64,000 bases of DNA from Candidatus Dormiibacterota bacterium (GCA_024280995.1 JAMXLM010000045.1:1-64000); one strand, 5' to 3'. Shown: positions 8,435 through 20,275, counted from the first letter of the stretch. The notes: generated from the letters alone by a model not told the origin. A program made the numbers and translations.

Positions 8435-8508
8435 CCCCGCGAAGTCACGGCGAGCCGCTCAGCGGTCCGCTCCGCGGCCCGCGTTGCGGGTCCTCTGACT
8501 TCGTGGGG
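8435..8508 (-). repeat. Cloverleaf-like inverted repeat between uvrA and MFS gene
   Basis: CCCCGCGAAGTCA (8435-8447) pairs with TGACTTCGTGGGG (8496-8508): 13 bp including one G-T pair. The 48-base interior contains three consecutive small hairpins: CCGCTCAGCGG, CCGCTCCGCGG and CCCGCGTTGCGGG. As RNA this would be a four-way junction lying 8 bases from the TTG start of the MFS gene. It may be a transcript-end or mRNA-stabilising structure, a REP/MITE-type repeat, or a divergent member of the start-codon-abutting element class. There is no T-run, so it is not a classical terminator. Confidence 0.65.
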
Positions 8509-8511
8509 TAT

Positions 8512-11393
<2,882 letters not shown>

Positions 11394-11394
<1 letters not shown>

Positions 11395-11807
11395 TAGAGT
11401 GTCTCGGTTTTCCCCTTCTCTCTGCTGATCGCAAACGTACCGCTCGCGGTGGCGATGAGCCTCTCGCCGGACCCCTCGACCCTGCACTCGGTCACTGCCG
11501 TCCGGCGCCCGGCATGGACGACCCGGCCGGTGGCGCGGAGAGTCTCGCCAATCCTGGCCGCCGAGATGAAATTGAGCTTCAGGTCGAAGCTCACCTGGCG
11601 GACGACCGCGGGTTTGATGGTACGCAACGACCGGCCCATGGCCGAGTCGGCGAGGGTGCTGATCATGCCTCCGTGGACGACCCCGATGGAGTTGGCCATT
11701 TCCGGAGCGGCCCTCATCTCGATGACGGCAACGCCCTCTTCCTCGGATACCTCCTTCAACCCGAACCAACGCCAGGCCGCCGACCGCGCCGGGCTGGAAT
11801 CACTCAC
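11394..11807 (-). CDS. PaaI-family hotdog thioesterase (second)
   Basis: A 137-residue hotdog-fold protein with the PaaI signature [20 protein letters not shown] (about 45-64): Gly-Gly after His and the Asp/Ser of the helix form the CoA-thioester active site in the family. It should hydrolyse acyl- or aryl-CoA thioesters; the substrate is unknown. GTG 11807 gives a normal N-terminus and overlaps the previous gene by 8 bases; its own stop overlaps the uvrA start by one base. It is about as similar to its neighbour as tandem duplicates usually are ([11 protein letters not shown] versus NTTIELKINFI). Confidence 0.85.
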
Positions 11808-12261
11808 GGCCCTGGCCCTCCGGCACCGGCATGCATGTGGAAGAAGCGCGAGCGACAAGGCGGTCCTGGGCATCGAACACGTCCGCTTCGCCGAACAGGA
11901 GCGTCTGGCGCATCTCTATGACTCGGCCCACGGCGCGCAGGCGACCCTCCACCGCCGGGCGGATGAAATTGATCTTCAGCTCGATCGTGGTGTTCCAGAC
12001 CTTTTCCGGCTGGAAGGTGGCCAGCGACATCCCCATCGCGGCGTCGGCGATCTGGGTGATCACGCCGCCCTGGACCACTCCACCGCCGTGCCTGTGCTGC
12101 GGTCCGGCCATGAGCTCCACGACCACCCGCCCCGGCTCGGCCTCGACGATCCGGGCGCCAAGCGTCTCCATCCACCCCTTGTCCGGGGCCGCGAGGAGAG
12201 CCTTGACACGATCCCAGTTTTGAACACGTTCTAATTGTCTTGACATTGCGGAGTCGGTCAT
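11800..12261 (-). CDS. PaaI-family hotdog thioesterase (first)
   Basis: A 153-residue hotdog-fold protein, first gene of the operon leading into uvrA. Active-site segment HGGGVVQGGVITQIADAAMG (about 56-75) has Gln where PaaI proteins usually have the second His (VHGG to VQGG), which may change activity. ATG 12261 or the in-frame ATG 12246 could start translation; the earlier one is given. Operator-like sequence TTGAACACGTTCTAA lies inside the first codons. The divergent membrane-protein/tetR pair shares the promoter region, so acyl-CoA- or lipid-responsive control is plausible. Confidence 0.82.
   Translation of the reverse strand: MTDSAMSRQLERVQNWDRVKALLAAPDKGWMETLGARIVEAEPGRVVVELMAGPQHRHGGGVVQGGVITQIADAAMGMSLATFQPEKVWNTTIELKINFIRPAVEGRLRAVGRVIEMRQTLLFGEADVFDAQDRLVARASSTCMPVPEGQGRE
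12220..12234. promoter_or_regulatory. Operator-like palindrome 1
   Basis: TTGAACACGTTCTAA has a GAAC-AC-GTTC inverted core. It lies just upstream of the plus-strand -35 box and within the 5' codons of the first thioesterase gene. Its centre is 54 bp from the centre of the related palindrome at 12274-12287, about five helical turns. Likely binding site of the TetR protein encoded at 12737 (inference). Confidence 0.5.
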
Positions 12262-12268
12262 CTAGGCT
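12240..12268 (+). promoter_or_regulatory. Sigma-A-type promoter for membrane protein/tetR genes
   Basis: TTGACA (12240-12245), 17-base spacer, TAGGCT (12263-12268). Predicted transcription start near 12275 lies in the second palindrome, the usual geometry of repression. On the minus strand TATTAAT (12288-12294) would drive the thioesterase-uvrA operon from within the same palindrome. This is the best -35/-10 pair in the window. Confidence 0.6.
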
Positions 12269-12273
12269 TCAAC

Positions 12274-12287
12274 TTGAACATGTTCAA
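12274..12287. promoter_or_regulatory. Operator-like palindrome 2
   Basis: TTGAACATGTTCAA is a perfect 14-bp palindrome at the predicted start sites of both divergent transcripts. It shares the GAAC-N2-GTTC core with palindrome 1. Binding here would shut both operons. Presumed site of the nearby TetR-family regulator; no direct evidence. Confidence 0.6.
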
Positions 12288-12313
12288 ATTAATAGAACTG
12301 GGGTGAAATCAAC

Positions 12314-12718
12314 ATGGACCTTCGGTTTCCGGACTACCTGATCTACCTCGTCGCCAGCGTCGCCCTGACCATATGGGTCGGCAACACCCTCTATAGAAAC
12401 GGAAGGCCGTTCCTCGTCTCGGTTTTCAAGGAGGACGGCCTGGCAGACTCCGTCAACCATCTTCTCGTCGTCGGCTTCTATCTCGTCAACTTCGGCGCCG
12501 CCGCCATCCTGATCAACGCCGGCGATACGCCGCCGACCATCCCCGACATGGTCAAGCAGACCGTCACCCGCATCGGAGCCGTCCTTCTCATCCTCGGCTT
12601 CATGCACTTCAACAACCTGCTGATCCTCCGCGCGATCCGCCGACGGCCGAAGCCCGCGCCGCCGGTCAACTACAACCCCTACCTCGGCGCAAGCGCCGGT
12701 CCCGCGCCGAGCGCCTAG
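12314..12718 (+). CDS. Small membrane protein, unknown function
   Basis: A 134-residue protein with three predicted membrane segments (about 8-28, 50-70 and 88-108) followed by a Pro/Ala-rich cytoplasmic tail (KPAPPVNYNPY). I do not recognise a named family. The ATG has GGGGTGA ten bases upstream. It lies 18 bases before a tetR gene and divergent from two thioesterase genes, with two operator-like palindromes between, so it is probably part of the TetR-controlled unit. A role in membrane lipid or acyl-chain handling would be guesswork. Confidence 0.75.
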   Translation: MDLRFPDYLIYLVASVALTIWVGNTLYRNGRPFLVSVFKEDGLADSVNHLLVVGFYLVNFGAAAILINAGDTPPTIPDMVKQTVTRIGAVLLILGFMHFNNLLILRAIRRRPKPAPPVNYNPYLGASAGPAPSA

Positions 12719-12736
12719 GCGGGCAAGGTCCCAACC

Positions 12737-13426
12737 TTGGCCATCGCCTCCCCCCAAGAGATCAAACGGACGCGGCGTGGAGAGACCTCGAGGGCGGCCA
12801 TCCTGAGCGCCGCCCTCGACCTCTTCCAGGAGCGCGGCTACGAAGCCACGACGATGCGAGCCATCGCCGAACGCGCCGGTGCGTCGCTCGGCAGCTCGTA
12901 TCACTACTTCCCTTCCAAGGAGCACCTGGTGCTCGAGTTCTACCGTCACACCCACGAGCTGCACCTTGCCGCGATCGCGCCCATGCTCGCCCGCGAGAAG
13001 GACCTTACCTCGCGCCTTCGCGGCACGGTACGCGCCGTCGTCGTCACGTGCGAGCCGTTCCACGCCGTGGCCGGCTCCATCTTCAGCACCGTGGCCAACC
13101 CGTCCAGCCCGCTGAACCCTTTCGGTGGCGCCGCGAAACCGCTGCGTGAAGAGGTGGTCGCCCTCTACGCCGAGGTGATCAAGGGCTCTGACGCCCGCAT
13201 CCCCGGCGACATCGCCGAGATGTTGCCGCTGACGCTGTGGCTGTATCAGATGGCGATCCTGTATTTCTGGATCTTCGACAAGTCCCCCGGCCGTCTGCGC
13301 ACGCTCGAGGTGATCGACGAGACGGCGGAGCTCATCGTCCGGCTTCTGACGCTCGCGAACCTGCCGGTGTTGAGAGGATCGCGAAAGCGCATCCTCGGTC
13401 TGATCAGGAGCGTCGTCGAACACTAA
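12737..13426 (+). CDS. TetR-family transcriptional regulator
   Basis: A 229-residue regulator. The N-terminal helix-turn-helix is textbook TetR: AILSAALDLFQERGYEATTM then RAIAERAGASLGSSYHYF with FPSKEHLV (about 21-65). The C-terminal ligand domain is divergent. The apparent start is TTG 12737; no ATG or GTG fits better. It probably represses its own operon and the divergent thioesterase-uvrA operon through the GAAC-N2-GTTC palindromes. The ligand may be an acyl-CoA, by analogy with FadR-type TetR proteins that sit beside CoA-thioester genes (inference). Its stop codon overlaps that of convergent uvrB. Confidence 0.88.
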   Translation: MAIASPQEIKRTRRGETSRAAILSAALDLFQERGYEATTMRAIAERAGASLGSSYHYFPSKEHLVLEFYRHTHELHLAAIAPMLAREKDLTSRLRGTVRAVVVTCEPFHAVAGSIFSTVANPSSPLNPFGGAAKPLREEVVALYAEVIKGSDARIPGDIAEMLPLTLWLYQMAILYFWIFDKSPGRLRTLEVIDETAELIVRLLTLANLPVLRGSRKRILGLIRSVVEH

Positions 13427-15504
13427 GGGCCGCGGCGCGTCCTTCGCCAGTTCCTGACTTGCGTCTTCTGCTTGGGTGCGGCCGCGATCGCCATCGCGAC
13501 GTCCGCGTCGTCCTCCTTGGTCTCCAGCTCGCCTGACAGCCGCCGCCGCAGCAGGATGATCCGGTCGCGCACGCGTGCAGCGTCCTCGAACTGCAGCTCC
13601 TTCGACAGCCGTCGCATCTCCTTCTCCAGGTCGCGCACGATCGCCAGCAGATCCTCGCGTGGCACGCCCGCCCCGGCCATGATCTCGATCGCATCCGCCT
13701 GGATGTCGTTCTCGTTGATCTCGAGCGCGTAGATCGCCTTCTTCACCGTCTCCGGCGTGATGCCGTGCTCGGCGTTGTACGCGATCTGCCTCGTGCGCCG
13801 CCGCTCGGTCTCGTCGAGCGCCTGGCGCATCGAGTCGGTGATCGAGTCCGCGTACATCACCACGTGGCCTTCGACGTTGCGCGCGGCCCGGCCGATGATC
13901 TGGATGAACGACCGATAGGCGCGGAGGTATCCCTCCTTGTCGGCGTCGAGGATGCCGATGAAGGCAACCTCCGGAAGGTCCAGTCCCTCGCGCAGCAGGT
14001 TGATGCCGACGACAACGTCGACCTCTCCCGTCCTCAGCGCGGTCAGCACCTCGATGCGCTGCATCGCATCGAGCTCCGAATGCAGATAGCGGACCTTCAC
14101 GCCGTACTCGCGCAGGTAGTCCGCGAGGTCCTCGGCAAAACGCTTCGTGAGCGTCGTCACGAGCGACCTCTGTCCGAGCTCGGTGCGCTTCTTGACCTCG
14201 GCGAGGAGATCGTCGATCTGGCCCTCCGTCGGCCGAACCTCGACCGTCGGATCGACAAGTCCGGTCGGCCGCACGACCATCTCCGCGGTGCGCTGCGAGC
14301 GCCGCATCTCATACGGCCCGGGCGTGGCCGAGACGTAGACCACGTTGCTCGCGCGCTCCTCCCATTCCTCGAAGCTGAGCGGCCGGTTGTCGAATGCGCT
14401 CGGCAGGCGGAATCCGTACTCGACCAGCGCGGCCTTGCGGGAGCGGTCGCCGCCGAGCATGCCGCCGATCTGCGGCACCGCGACGTGCGACTCGTCGACG
14501 AAGATCAACGTGTCGTCCGGCAGAAAGTCCATCAGGGTGTAGGGGGCCTCGCCGGGCTGGCGGCGGGTCAGGTGGCGCGAGTAGTTTTCGATCCCCGCGC
14601 AGGTGCCTGTCTCGCGCAGCATCTCGAGGTCGAAGTTGGTCCGCTGCCGCAGGCGCTGCGCCTCGAGAAGACGCCCGTGGTCCTCGAACCACTTCGTGCG
14701 CTCGTCCAGCTCGGCCTCGATGTCCGCCATCGCCAGGCGCAGCTTGTCCGCGGGCGTCACGTAGTGCGACGCGGGAAAGATCGTGAACTCCTCGCGCGAG
14801 CCGAGGATCTCGCCGGTGACCGAATCGAGCTCCTGGATCCGCTCCACCTCGTCGCCGAAGAACTCGATGCGATACACCTTCTCTTCGGCCGCGGGCACGA
14901 GGTCGACCACATCTCCGCGCACCCGGAAACGGAGACGCCCGAGGTCGTAGTCGTTGCGCTCGTACAGCATCTCGGTCAGCTTGCGAAGGAAGACCTCGCG
15001 GCGAACCGACATGCCTTTCTCCACGTGCAGCGACTCGCCCATGTAGTCCGTGACCGCGCCGATGCCGTAGATGCAGCTGACGCTCGCCACCACCAGCACG
15101 TCGCGGCGCGTGAGCAGCGACTGGGTCGTCGAGTGACGCATGCGGTCGATGTCCTCGTTGCGGCTCGAGTCCTTTTCGATGTACGTGTCGGTGCGGGCTA
15201 TGTACGCCTCGGGCTGGTAGTAGTCGTAGTAGCTGACGAAGTACTCGACCGCGTTGTCGGGCAGGAGGCGCCGGAACTCCGCGCACAGCTGCGCAGCCAG
15301 GGTCTTGTTCGGGCTCAGGACGAGGACTGGCCGCTGCATCTGCTCGACGACCCAGGCCATGACGTTGGTCTTGCCGCTTCCGGTGACGCCGGCGAGAACC
15401 TGCTGGGTCAGTCCCGACCGGACTCCCTCGACCAGCTCGGCGATCGCCTGCGGCTGGTCGCCGGCGGGCTTGAAGGATGCGTCGACACGAAATCGGTTGG
15501 GCAT
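13423..15504 (-). CDS. uvrB: Excinuclease ABC subunit B
   Basis: UvrB is the damage-verifying helicase-like subunit that receives DNA from UvrA and recruits UvrC. The 693-residue protein carries Walker A GVTGSGKT (about 39-46), the beta-hairpin region YYDYYQPEAY, DESH box (about 337), motif VI QIIGRAARN and the C-terminal UVR motif (LQFEDAARVRDRI) that pairs with UvrC. Length and order are normal. ATG 15504 is immediately preceded, on the minus strand, by the roughly 200-bp self-complementary element also found before aroC. No usual Shine-Dalgarno spacing is seen: the only G-run is within that element's closing stem. Confidence 0.97.
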   Translation of the reverse strand: MPNRFRVDASFKPAGDQPQAIAELVEGVRSGLTQQVLAGVTGSGKTNVMAWVVEQMQRPVLVLSPNKTLAAQLCAEFRRLLPDNAVEYFVSYYDYYQPEAYIARTDTYIEKDSSRNEDIDRMRHSTTQSLLTRRDVLVVASVSCIYGIGAVTDYMGESLHVEKGMSVRREVFLRKLTEMLYERNDYDLGRLRFRVRGDVVDLVPAAEEKVYRIEFFGDEVERIQELDSVTGEILGSREEFTIFPASHYVTPADKLRLAMADIEAELDERTKWFEDHGRLLEAQRLRQRTNFDLEMLRETGTCAGIENYSRHLTRRQPGEAPYTLMDFLPDDTLIFVDESHVAVPQIGGMLGGDRSRKAALVEYGFRLPSAFDNRPLSFEEWEERASNVVYVSATPGPYEMRRSQRTAEMVVRPTGLVDPTVEVRPTEGQIDDLLAEVKKRTELGQRSLVTTLTKRFAEDLADYLREYGVKVRYLHSELDAMQRIEVLTALRTGEVDVVVGINLLREGLDLPEVAFIGILDADKEGYLRAYRSFIQIIGRAARNVEGHVVMYADSITDSMRQALDETERRRTRQIAYNAEHGITPETVKKAIYALEINENDIQADAIEIMAGAGVPREDLLAIVRDLEKEMRRLSKELQFEDAARVRDRIILLRRRLSGELETKEDDADVAMAIAAAPKQKTQVRNWRRTRRGP

Positions 15505-15702
15505 CAGAGTGTCGCGCCCCCGAGGCTCCGCGCATCTTCGCGCCCTAGGCGGCCGGGCGCCGCCGGCGCTGAAGCCTGCGTCAAGGGGCCCGGCGCTGCG
15601 TCGTCGCGCACTGGCAGTGCGCTCCTAGCCGCGCCACCCTTTCCTTGGCTCCGGCCGCCGATGGCGCGAATCAACATCGGATCTCGGGGGCGTGACACTC
15701 TG
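15505..15702 (-). repeat. Start-codon-abutting structured repeat, uvrB copy
   Basis: About 198 bp bounded by inverted ends: AGAGTGTCGCGCCCCCGAG at the uvrB side and CTCGGGGGCGTGACACTCT at the far side (18 of 19 complementary). It is about 85% identical by eye to 36813-37011. Minus-strand folding also gives GGCGGCCGG/CCGGCCGCC, CAAGG/CCTTG, GGCGC/GCGCC and a GCGCAC-TGCCA-GTGCGC hairpin. TACAAT (15712-15717, minus strand) would start transcription at about 15705, the outer edge of the closing stem. Either a structured 5' leader of uvrB or a MITE-like insertion. The 40 bases beyond it to moeA hold only this promoter. Confidence 0.82.
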
Positions 15703-15742
15703 GGGTCACTAATTGTAGGGCGCACAAACGTTCGTGAGCGGT

Positions 15743-16957
15743 CTACGGAAGCGAGAGGATCATCGCCTCCACGACGGTGCCTTTGGCGATCCCGACCTCA
15801 CCCGCCGGCACGCGAACCAGGGCGTGGGCTCCCGCCAGAGACATCAGCCGCGACGAGGATTGGGAGCCCGTCGTCTCGGCCACGAGCTCGCCGTCCTCGC
15901 GGTGCAGCGTCACCCTCTGGTACTCGGTGCGCTCCGCCGTCGGCTTTGCCTCGTAGCCGAGGCGGACCGGCAACGTCGGGCGCTGGAGCTGCGCGAAACC
16001 CTGCATCTTGCGGAGCGCAGGCCGGACGAAGACCTCGAAAGTCACGAGCGACGACACCGGAAACCCCGGCAGGCCGAACGCGACCTTGCCCGCTTCGAGC
16101 GTGGCGAACGTGAAAGGCTTCCCGGGCTTGAGCTTCACCCGCCCGACGTGGACCGTGCCGAGGGACTCGAGGAGCGGCTTGACCAGGTCGTGCGTGCCGA
16201 CCGAAACACCGCCCGACGTGACCATCGCGTCGGCGGTCGCCAGCGCGCCGGTGACGAACCGGCGAAGCGGTTCCGCCTCGTCGGGCGCGATCCCGAGCAG
16301 GTCCACATCGGCGCCGGCCTCGCGCAGCGCCGCCAGCAGCGCCCAGCGGTTCGAATCGGGGATCTGCCCCGGGCCGGCGCTCGTCCCCACCTCGACGAGC
16401 TCGTCACCGGTCGACATCAGCGCGATGCGCGGTCGCCGGTGCACGGGCAGCCGCGCGCGACCGGTCGCCGCAGCGATTCCGATCTCCGCGGGACCAAGCT
16501 GTGTACCCGCGCTGAGGATCAGGTCTCCAGGCCGCAGGTCGGACCCGACCTTGTGGAGGTTTGATCCCTCGCGCAGCTGCGCCGGCACCGTGACCTGGTC
16601 GCCGGTGACGGTCACGTCCTCGACCATCACGACGACGTCGGCGCCCTCGGGCACGACGCCTCCCGTGAGGATTCGCACGGCTGTGCCGGCCACAACCCTG
16701 CCCTCGAACGGCCGGCCGGCCGCCGACTCGCCCAGGATCCGCAGCGCTCGCCCCGCATCCTCGGTGCGGACCGCGAAGCCGTCGACCGCGCTGGAGGGAA
16801 ACGGCGGGAGCGGCGCCTCACCGACCAGGTCCTGCGCCAGGACCCGACCGGACGCGTCGGCCAGGGCCACGCGCTCGACGCCCAGGACCGGCGTGAGCTC
16901 GAGGACCAGGGCCGCCGCCTCACCGGCGTCGATCAGCGGGTAGGTGGACGCTCGCAA
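15743..16957 (-). CDS. moeA: Molybdopterin molybdotransferase
   Basis: MoeA inserts molybdenum into adenylylated molybdopterin, the last common step of molybdenum cofactor synthesis. The roughly 404-residue protein shows family motifs: LPPFPSSAVDGFAVR (start of the catalytic domain), ILTGGVVPEGADVVV, STGDELVE, SNRWALLAAL, VTSGGVSVG and KPGKPFTFA, then FGLPGFPVSS and the C-terminal beta-barrel. Start is taken as TTG 16957, 7 bases after the upstream ABC gene's stop; an in-frame start inside that gene is possible. Its product would serve the molybdenum hydroxylase at 38-41.5 kb; moaA is at 49.3 kb. Confidence 0.93.
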   Translation of the reverse strand: MRASTYPLIDAGEAAALVLELTPVLGVERVALADASGRVLAQDLVGEAPLPPFPSSAVDGFAVRTEDAGRALRILGESAAGRPFEGRVVAGTAVRILTGGVVPEGADVVVMVEDVTVTGDQVTVPAQLREGSNLHKVGSDLRPGDLILSAGTQLGPAEIGIAAATGRARLPVHRRPRIALMSTGDELVEVGTSAGPGQIPDSNRWALLAALREAGADVDLLGIAPDEAEPLRRFVTGALATADAMVTSGGVSVGTHDLVKPLLESLGTVHVGRVKLKPGKPFTFATLEAGKVAFGLPGFPVSSLVTFEVFVRPALRKMQGFAQLQRPTLPVRLGYEAKPTAERTEYQRVTLHREDGELVAETTGSQSSSRLMSLAGAHALVRVPAGEVGIAKGTVVEAMILSLP

Positions 16958-16964
16958 CAGGTGC

Positions 16965-19199
16965 TTATTCGTACCGCAGAGCGCGAGCGGGGTCCTGCCT
17001 CGCCCCACGCAGAGCCGGGAGCAGGCCGCTCACCATGCTGAGCACGGCGGCCAGCACCACCGCTATCAGTACGACCGGCACGGAGATCCGGAACACGTCG
17101 AACCCCGTCGACGTGACCGACTGCGTCAGCCGGTCGACGGCCGCATTGCCCAGCCGGCTCAGTCCAACGGCCACGAGGGCGCCGACCAGGCCACCCGCCA
17201 GGCCGATGCCCAAAGCCTCGGCGAGGAACAGCAGCATCACGTCGCGCGACCGGGAGCCCAGCGCCTTGAGGACGCCGATCTCCTTGGTTCGCTCCAGCAC
17301 GGCCGTGTACATGGTGTTGGCGATGCCGAGACATGCCAGGAGCAGGGCCACGATGGCAAGGCCGAGCAAGGCCACCCGCAGCTTGCCGAGGAGGTCCTCG
17401 AAGTTGCGGAACTGGTCGCCGAACGTCTGCGTCTGGAAGCCGAGGTCCTGCACGCGCTGGCGCAATGGCTGAACGTTCAGCCCGGAGTCGGCGAGAAGAG
17501 TGATGCTCGAGTACTCGCCGCCCTTCCATCCGTTGGCGATGGCCAGGTTGTTCCAGTAGGCGCGCATCAGGCCGTACGGCGCGAGCGCGCCGGGTGCACC
17601 GGCGGGCACGTAGTTGTTGGAGACGATGCCCACCACCGTCAGATTGAGGACGATCGGTCGCGCGACCGAGTTGTGGATGAGGGCGGGCACGAGGCTGCCC
17701 GACGTCGGGCTGAACAGCAACCCCTTGCCGAGCGCGCCGGCGGGCGAGGCATAGCCCAGCGCGACAGCCTCGCTGTCGGTGAGCAGGATCTCGGATGACG
17801 AGTCCGAGCTCGGGAGGCGGCCTGCGCTCACCGTGGGGAGAGCGCTCGAGCCTGAAAGCAGCGGGAGGGAGACCAGCGCCCCGGTGGGTGGCGTCGCCGG
17901 CGCGGTCGCACCCGCCGGCGGAGTGGCCGCGGCGTAGGTGCCGTTCATCCCGAGCTGACCCCACGCAGCCTTGACGTGTGGCAGCTGCGCGAGGGTCGAC
18001 AACGTCCCGTCGCTGAAGGCGGGGGTGGCGCTGTCGGACACGGGGTAGACGGCGACCTGATGCACCTGGCTCGTCACCAGCGCGGGCGAGCTCAGCGCGT
18101 CCTGAAGTCCGCCCGCCAGAGCCACGATGAGGCTGAGGGCCGCGATGCCGATGGCGACCCCCGTGGTCGTGAGGATCGTGCGAAGCGGCCGCCGGCCGGC
18201 GCTGCCGAGGCCGAGCTTGAGAGTGTCCTTCCAGTGCATTCTCGGCGCCGGATCGACCGGGTCCTGGCTGCGCACGGTCGGCTTCCCGGAGTCGATCTCG
18301 ATCGCTCGACCGTCGATCATGCGCACCACACGCCGCGCGTGGCGGGCGACCTCGGGGTCGTGAGTGACGAGGACGACCGTGGCGCCGCGTCGGTTCAGGT
18401 CGTCGAGCAGCTTGAGCACCCCTCCTCCCGCGACCGAGTCGAGGCTTCCGGTCGGCTCGTCGGCGAGGATCAGGCCAGGCCGGTTGGCGAGCGCGCGGGC
18501 GACCGCCACCTTCTGCTGCTCCCCGCCGGAAAGACGTCCGGCACGAGTACGTGCGCGATGCGTCAGGCCGACGAGGTCGAGCAGGTGGCGCGCGCGCTTG
18601 CGCCGCTCCTCGATGTCGATGCCCGCGATCGTCAAGGGCAGACCGACGTTGTCCTCGACTGACATCGAGGGAATCAGGTTGAAGGTCTGGAACACGGTGC
18701 TCACGCGCTGCAGGCGGTAGTCGGAGAGGTCACGGTCCGGCAGCTCGCCCAGCGGCAGGCCCGCGCCGTACACGTGGCCGGTCGTCGGACGATCGAGGCC
18801 GCCCATCAGTGAAAGCAGGGTGCTCTTGCCGCAGCCGGATGGGCCGACGATGGCGACGAACTCGCCAGGCCCGATGTCGAGGGTCACGTTCTCGAGGGCC
18901 GTCACGTGATTCTCGTTGCGGCCGCCGAACTCGCGCGAGACGGCGTCCAGTCGAAGGCCGACCGCCTGGCCGACCGCGTCGCGGAACTCGTCCGGCCCTG
19001 GCTCCTGGCTCGGTGGCGTGGAAACGATGGCCACCACCGAAGGTCCGCCGTTGTGGTGGGCATCGCCGTTGTGCACGACCTCGCTCGCGGACGCCTGAAG
19101 GGACGTGGCGACAGCCGCCGCCTCAGCCTCGCGGCGCGCGCGCCGGCGGCGACGTCTGGAGCCCCCCGGCTCGATCGGGTCCGTCACGGCGGTGGCCAC
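16965..19199 (-). CDS. ABC exporter: ATPase fused to FtsX-like permease
   Basis: A 744-residue MacB-type half-transporter. After an Arg-rich cytoplasmic N-terminus (about 90 residues; [10 protein letters not shown]) comes a LolD/MacB-like ATPase (Walker [10 protein letters not shown] about 115-123, signature [15 protein letters not shown], Walker [10 protein letters not shown]). From about residue 330 an FtsX/MacB permease follows: helix 1, a roughly 280-residue extracytoplasmic domain, then three helices with [15 protein letters not shown], the family coupling motif. In MacB the ATPase is also N-terminal, but the basic extension is unusual. Strong ribosome site AAGGAGGG before GTG 19199 and TAGACT (19219-19224, minus). 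Substrate unknown; moeA follows directly. Confidence 0.88.
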   Translation of the reverse strand: MATAVTDPIEPGGSRRRRRRARREAEAAAVATSLQASASEVVHNGDAHHNGGPSVVAIVSTPPSQEPGPDEFRDAVGQAVGLRLDAVSREFGGRNENHVTALENVTLDIGPGEFVAIVGPSGCGKSTLLSLMGGLDRPTTGHVYGAGLPLGELPDRDLSDYRLQRVSTVFQTFNLIPSMSVEDNVGLPLTIAGIDIEERRKRARHLLDLVGLTHRARTRAGRLSGGEQQKVAVARALANRPGLILADEPTGSLDSVAGGGVLKLLDDLNRRGATVVLVTHDPEVARHARRVVRMIDGRAIEIDSGKPTVRSQDPVDPAPRMHWKDTLKLGLGSAGRRPLRTILTTTGVAIGIAALSLIVALAGGLQDALSSPALVTSQVHQVAVYPVSDSATPAFSDGTLSTLAQLPHVKAAWGQLGMNGTYAAATPPAGATAPATPPTGALVSLPLLSGSSALPTVSAGRLPSSDSSSEILLTDSEAVALGYASPAGALGKGLLFSPTSGSLVPALIHNSVARPIVLNLTVVGIVSNNYVPAGAPGALAPYGLMRAYWNNLAIANGWKGGEYSSITLLADSGLNVQPLRQRVQDLGFQTQTFGDQFRNFEDLLGKLRVALLGLAIVALLLACLGIANTMYTAVLERTKEIGVLKALGSRSRDVMLLFLAEALGIGLAGGLVGALVAVGLSRLGNAAVDRLTQSVTSTGFDVFRISVPVVLIAVVLAAVLSMVSGLLPALRGARQDPARALRYE

Positions 19200-19251
19200 C
19201 CAGCCCTCCTTTTCTCGCAGTCTAAGCGTTGGCGACCGACTTACTTAACGC

Positions 19252-19584
19252 TCAGCGACCCGGTTTCGCTACCTGTTTCTCCAACCAATCCAGGTAACGG
19301 GACGAGCCCCCGTCGATCGTCAGCTGGAGGACCTCGGGAAGCTCGTACTCGTGGTGGCTCAGGACGTATTCCTGGACCGCCTCGGCCCGTGATTCCAGCG
19401 TCTTGACCACGAGCAGCGCCTCGTGCTCGCGCTGGAGCTGACCTTCCCAGTAGTAGATCGAGTGCACGGTCGGCACGACGGAGCAGCAAGCCGCGAGGTG
19501 CTCGACCACCAGGGCTTCGCCAAGGCGCTCAGCATCGTCGCGGCCCCCTGTCGTGACCAGGATCAGGACCGCCCTCTCCCCCAT
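19252..19584 (-). CDS. cutA: CutA-like divalent-ion tolerance protein
   Basis: A 110-residue small trimeric-barrel protein of the CutA1 family. Recognisable segments: AERLGEALVVEHLAACC, the central YYWEGQLQREHEALLVVKT and YELPEVLQLTIDGGSSRYLDWL near the end. Length is normal. In E. coli the locus affects copper tolerance; the biochemical role in other bacteria is unsettled. It is the last gene of an apparent polA-fpg-PAP2-cutA run on the minus strand; GAGG lies four bases before ATG 19584. Confidence 0.9.
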   Translation of the reverse strand: MGERAVLILVTTGGRDDAERLGEALVVEHLAACCSVVPTVHSIYYWEGQLQREHEALLVVKTLESRAEAVQEYVLSHHEYELPEVLQLTIDGGSSRYLDWLEKQVAKPGR

Positions 19585-19591
19585 CCGTCCT

Positions 19592-20275
19592 CTATTTTCG
19601 GGCAGGTCGCCTCGGACGGTCCAGCCAAACGGTTCCGGCCAGCAGGGCGATCGCCCCGAGGAGCAGGCCGCCGACGACGTCGGACTCCCAGTGGACGTCG
19701 AGATACAACCGGTCGAAGGCCACCAGGACGATCACGGCGATCGCGCCGACGACGGCGGCCAGCCGCACCCACGGCGACGGCGACAGGCGCCTGATCACGA
19801 ACGCGATCAACCCGTAGACGATCACGGCGCGCAGCACGTGGCCGCTGGGAAAGCTGTTGCCGACTCCAGCCTGCGAGGTGAAGGCTTCGGTGAGGCTGGG
19901 ACCGTCCACCTCCGCGACCGTGTGCGGCGGTTGCGGGTGGTAGAGGTTGAACTTGTAGAACAGCTCGAAGCCCTGCGCGGCAATGAAGACGACGAATACG
20001 AACGCGTCACTGCCAAAGCCGCTCCGCCATAGATAGAAGGTCAGGCCGGCCATCAGCACCGACGTCAACTCGATACCCCCGAGCTCGGCTATGACCTGGA
20101 ACAAGCCGTGAAGCTGGGGCCTCCACGCGTCGTGCATCGCGCGCGCGACCTGCAGGTCGAGGTCCTTGAACACGCCCGCCGTGATCGCGATGGTCAGCCC
20201 GACGAACGCGACGCCCAGGACGACGATCGCGACGAGGCGGGTGGTCAGCGCCGGGGATGGCGCTAATGCTGGCAA
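19592..20275 (-). CDS. PAP2-family membrane phosphatase
   Basis: About 227 residues with five or six membrane helices and the lipid-phosphatase motifs: PSGH within NSFPSGHVLRA, and DRLYLDVHWESDV, which supplies the catalytic His and Asp. The first motif, usually KxxxxxxRP, reads KFNLYHPQP with Gln for Arg, so phosphate binding may be altered. Likely substrates are phosphatidate or undecaprenyl diphosphate. The start is uncertain: TTG 20275, overlapping the fpg 3' end by 13 bases, gives a sensible N-terminus, whereas a longer frame would run deep inside fpg. Confidence 0.82.
   Translation of the reverse strand: MPALAPSPALTTRLVAIVVLGVAFVGLTIAITAGVFKDLDLQVARAMHDAWRPQLHGLFQVIAELGGIELTSVLMAGLTFYLWRSGFGSDAFVFVVFIAAQGFELFYKFNLYHPQPPHTVAEVDGPSLTEAFTSQAGVGNSFPSGHVLRAVIVYGLIAFVIRRLSPSPWVRLAAVVGAIAVIVLVAFDRLYLDVHWESDVVGGLLLGAIALLAGTVWLDRPRRPARK

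Noticed and set aside
15505-15725. A 73-codon peptide gene within the uvrB leader, similar to a 65-codon frame in the aroC leader
   Set aside because: The shared residues follow from nucleotide similarity; other frames are equally open and conserved, and no ribosome site is visible. The TGA overlapping the ATG is noted but not called a gene.
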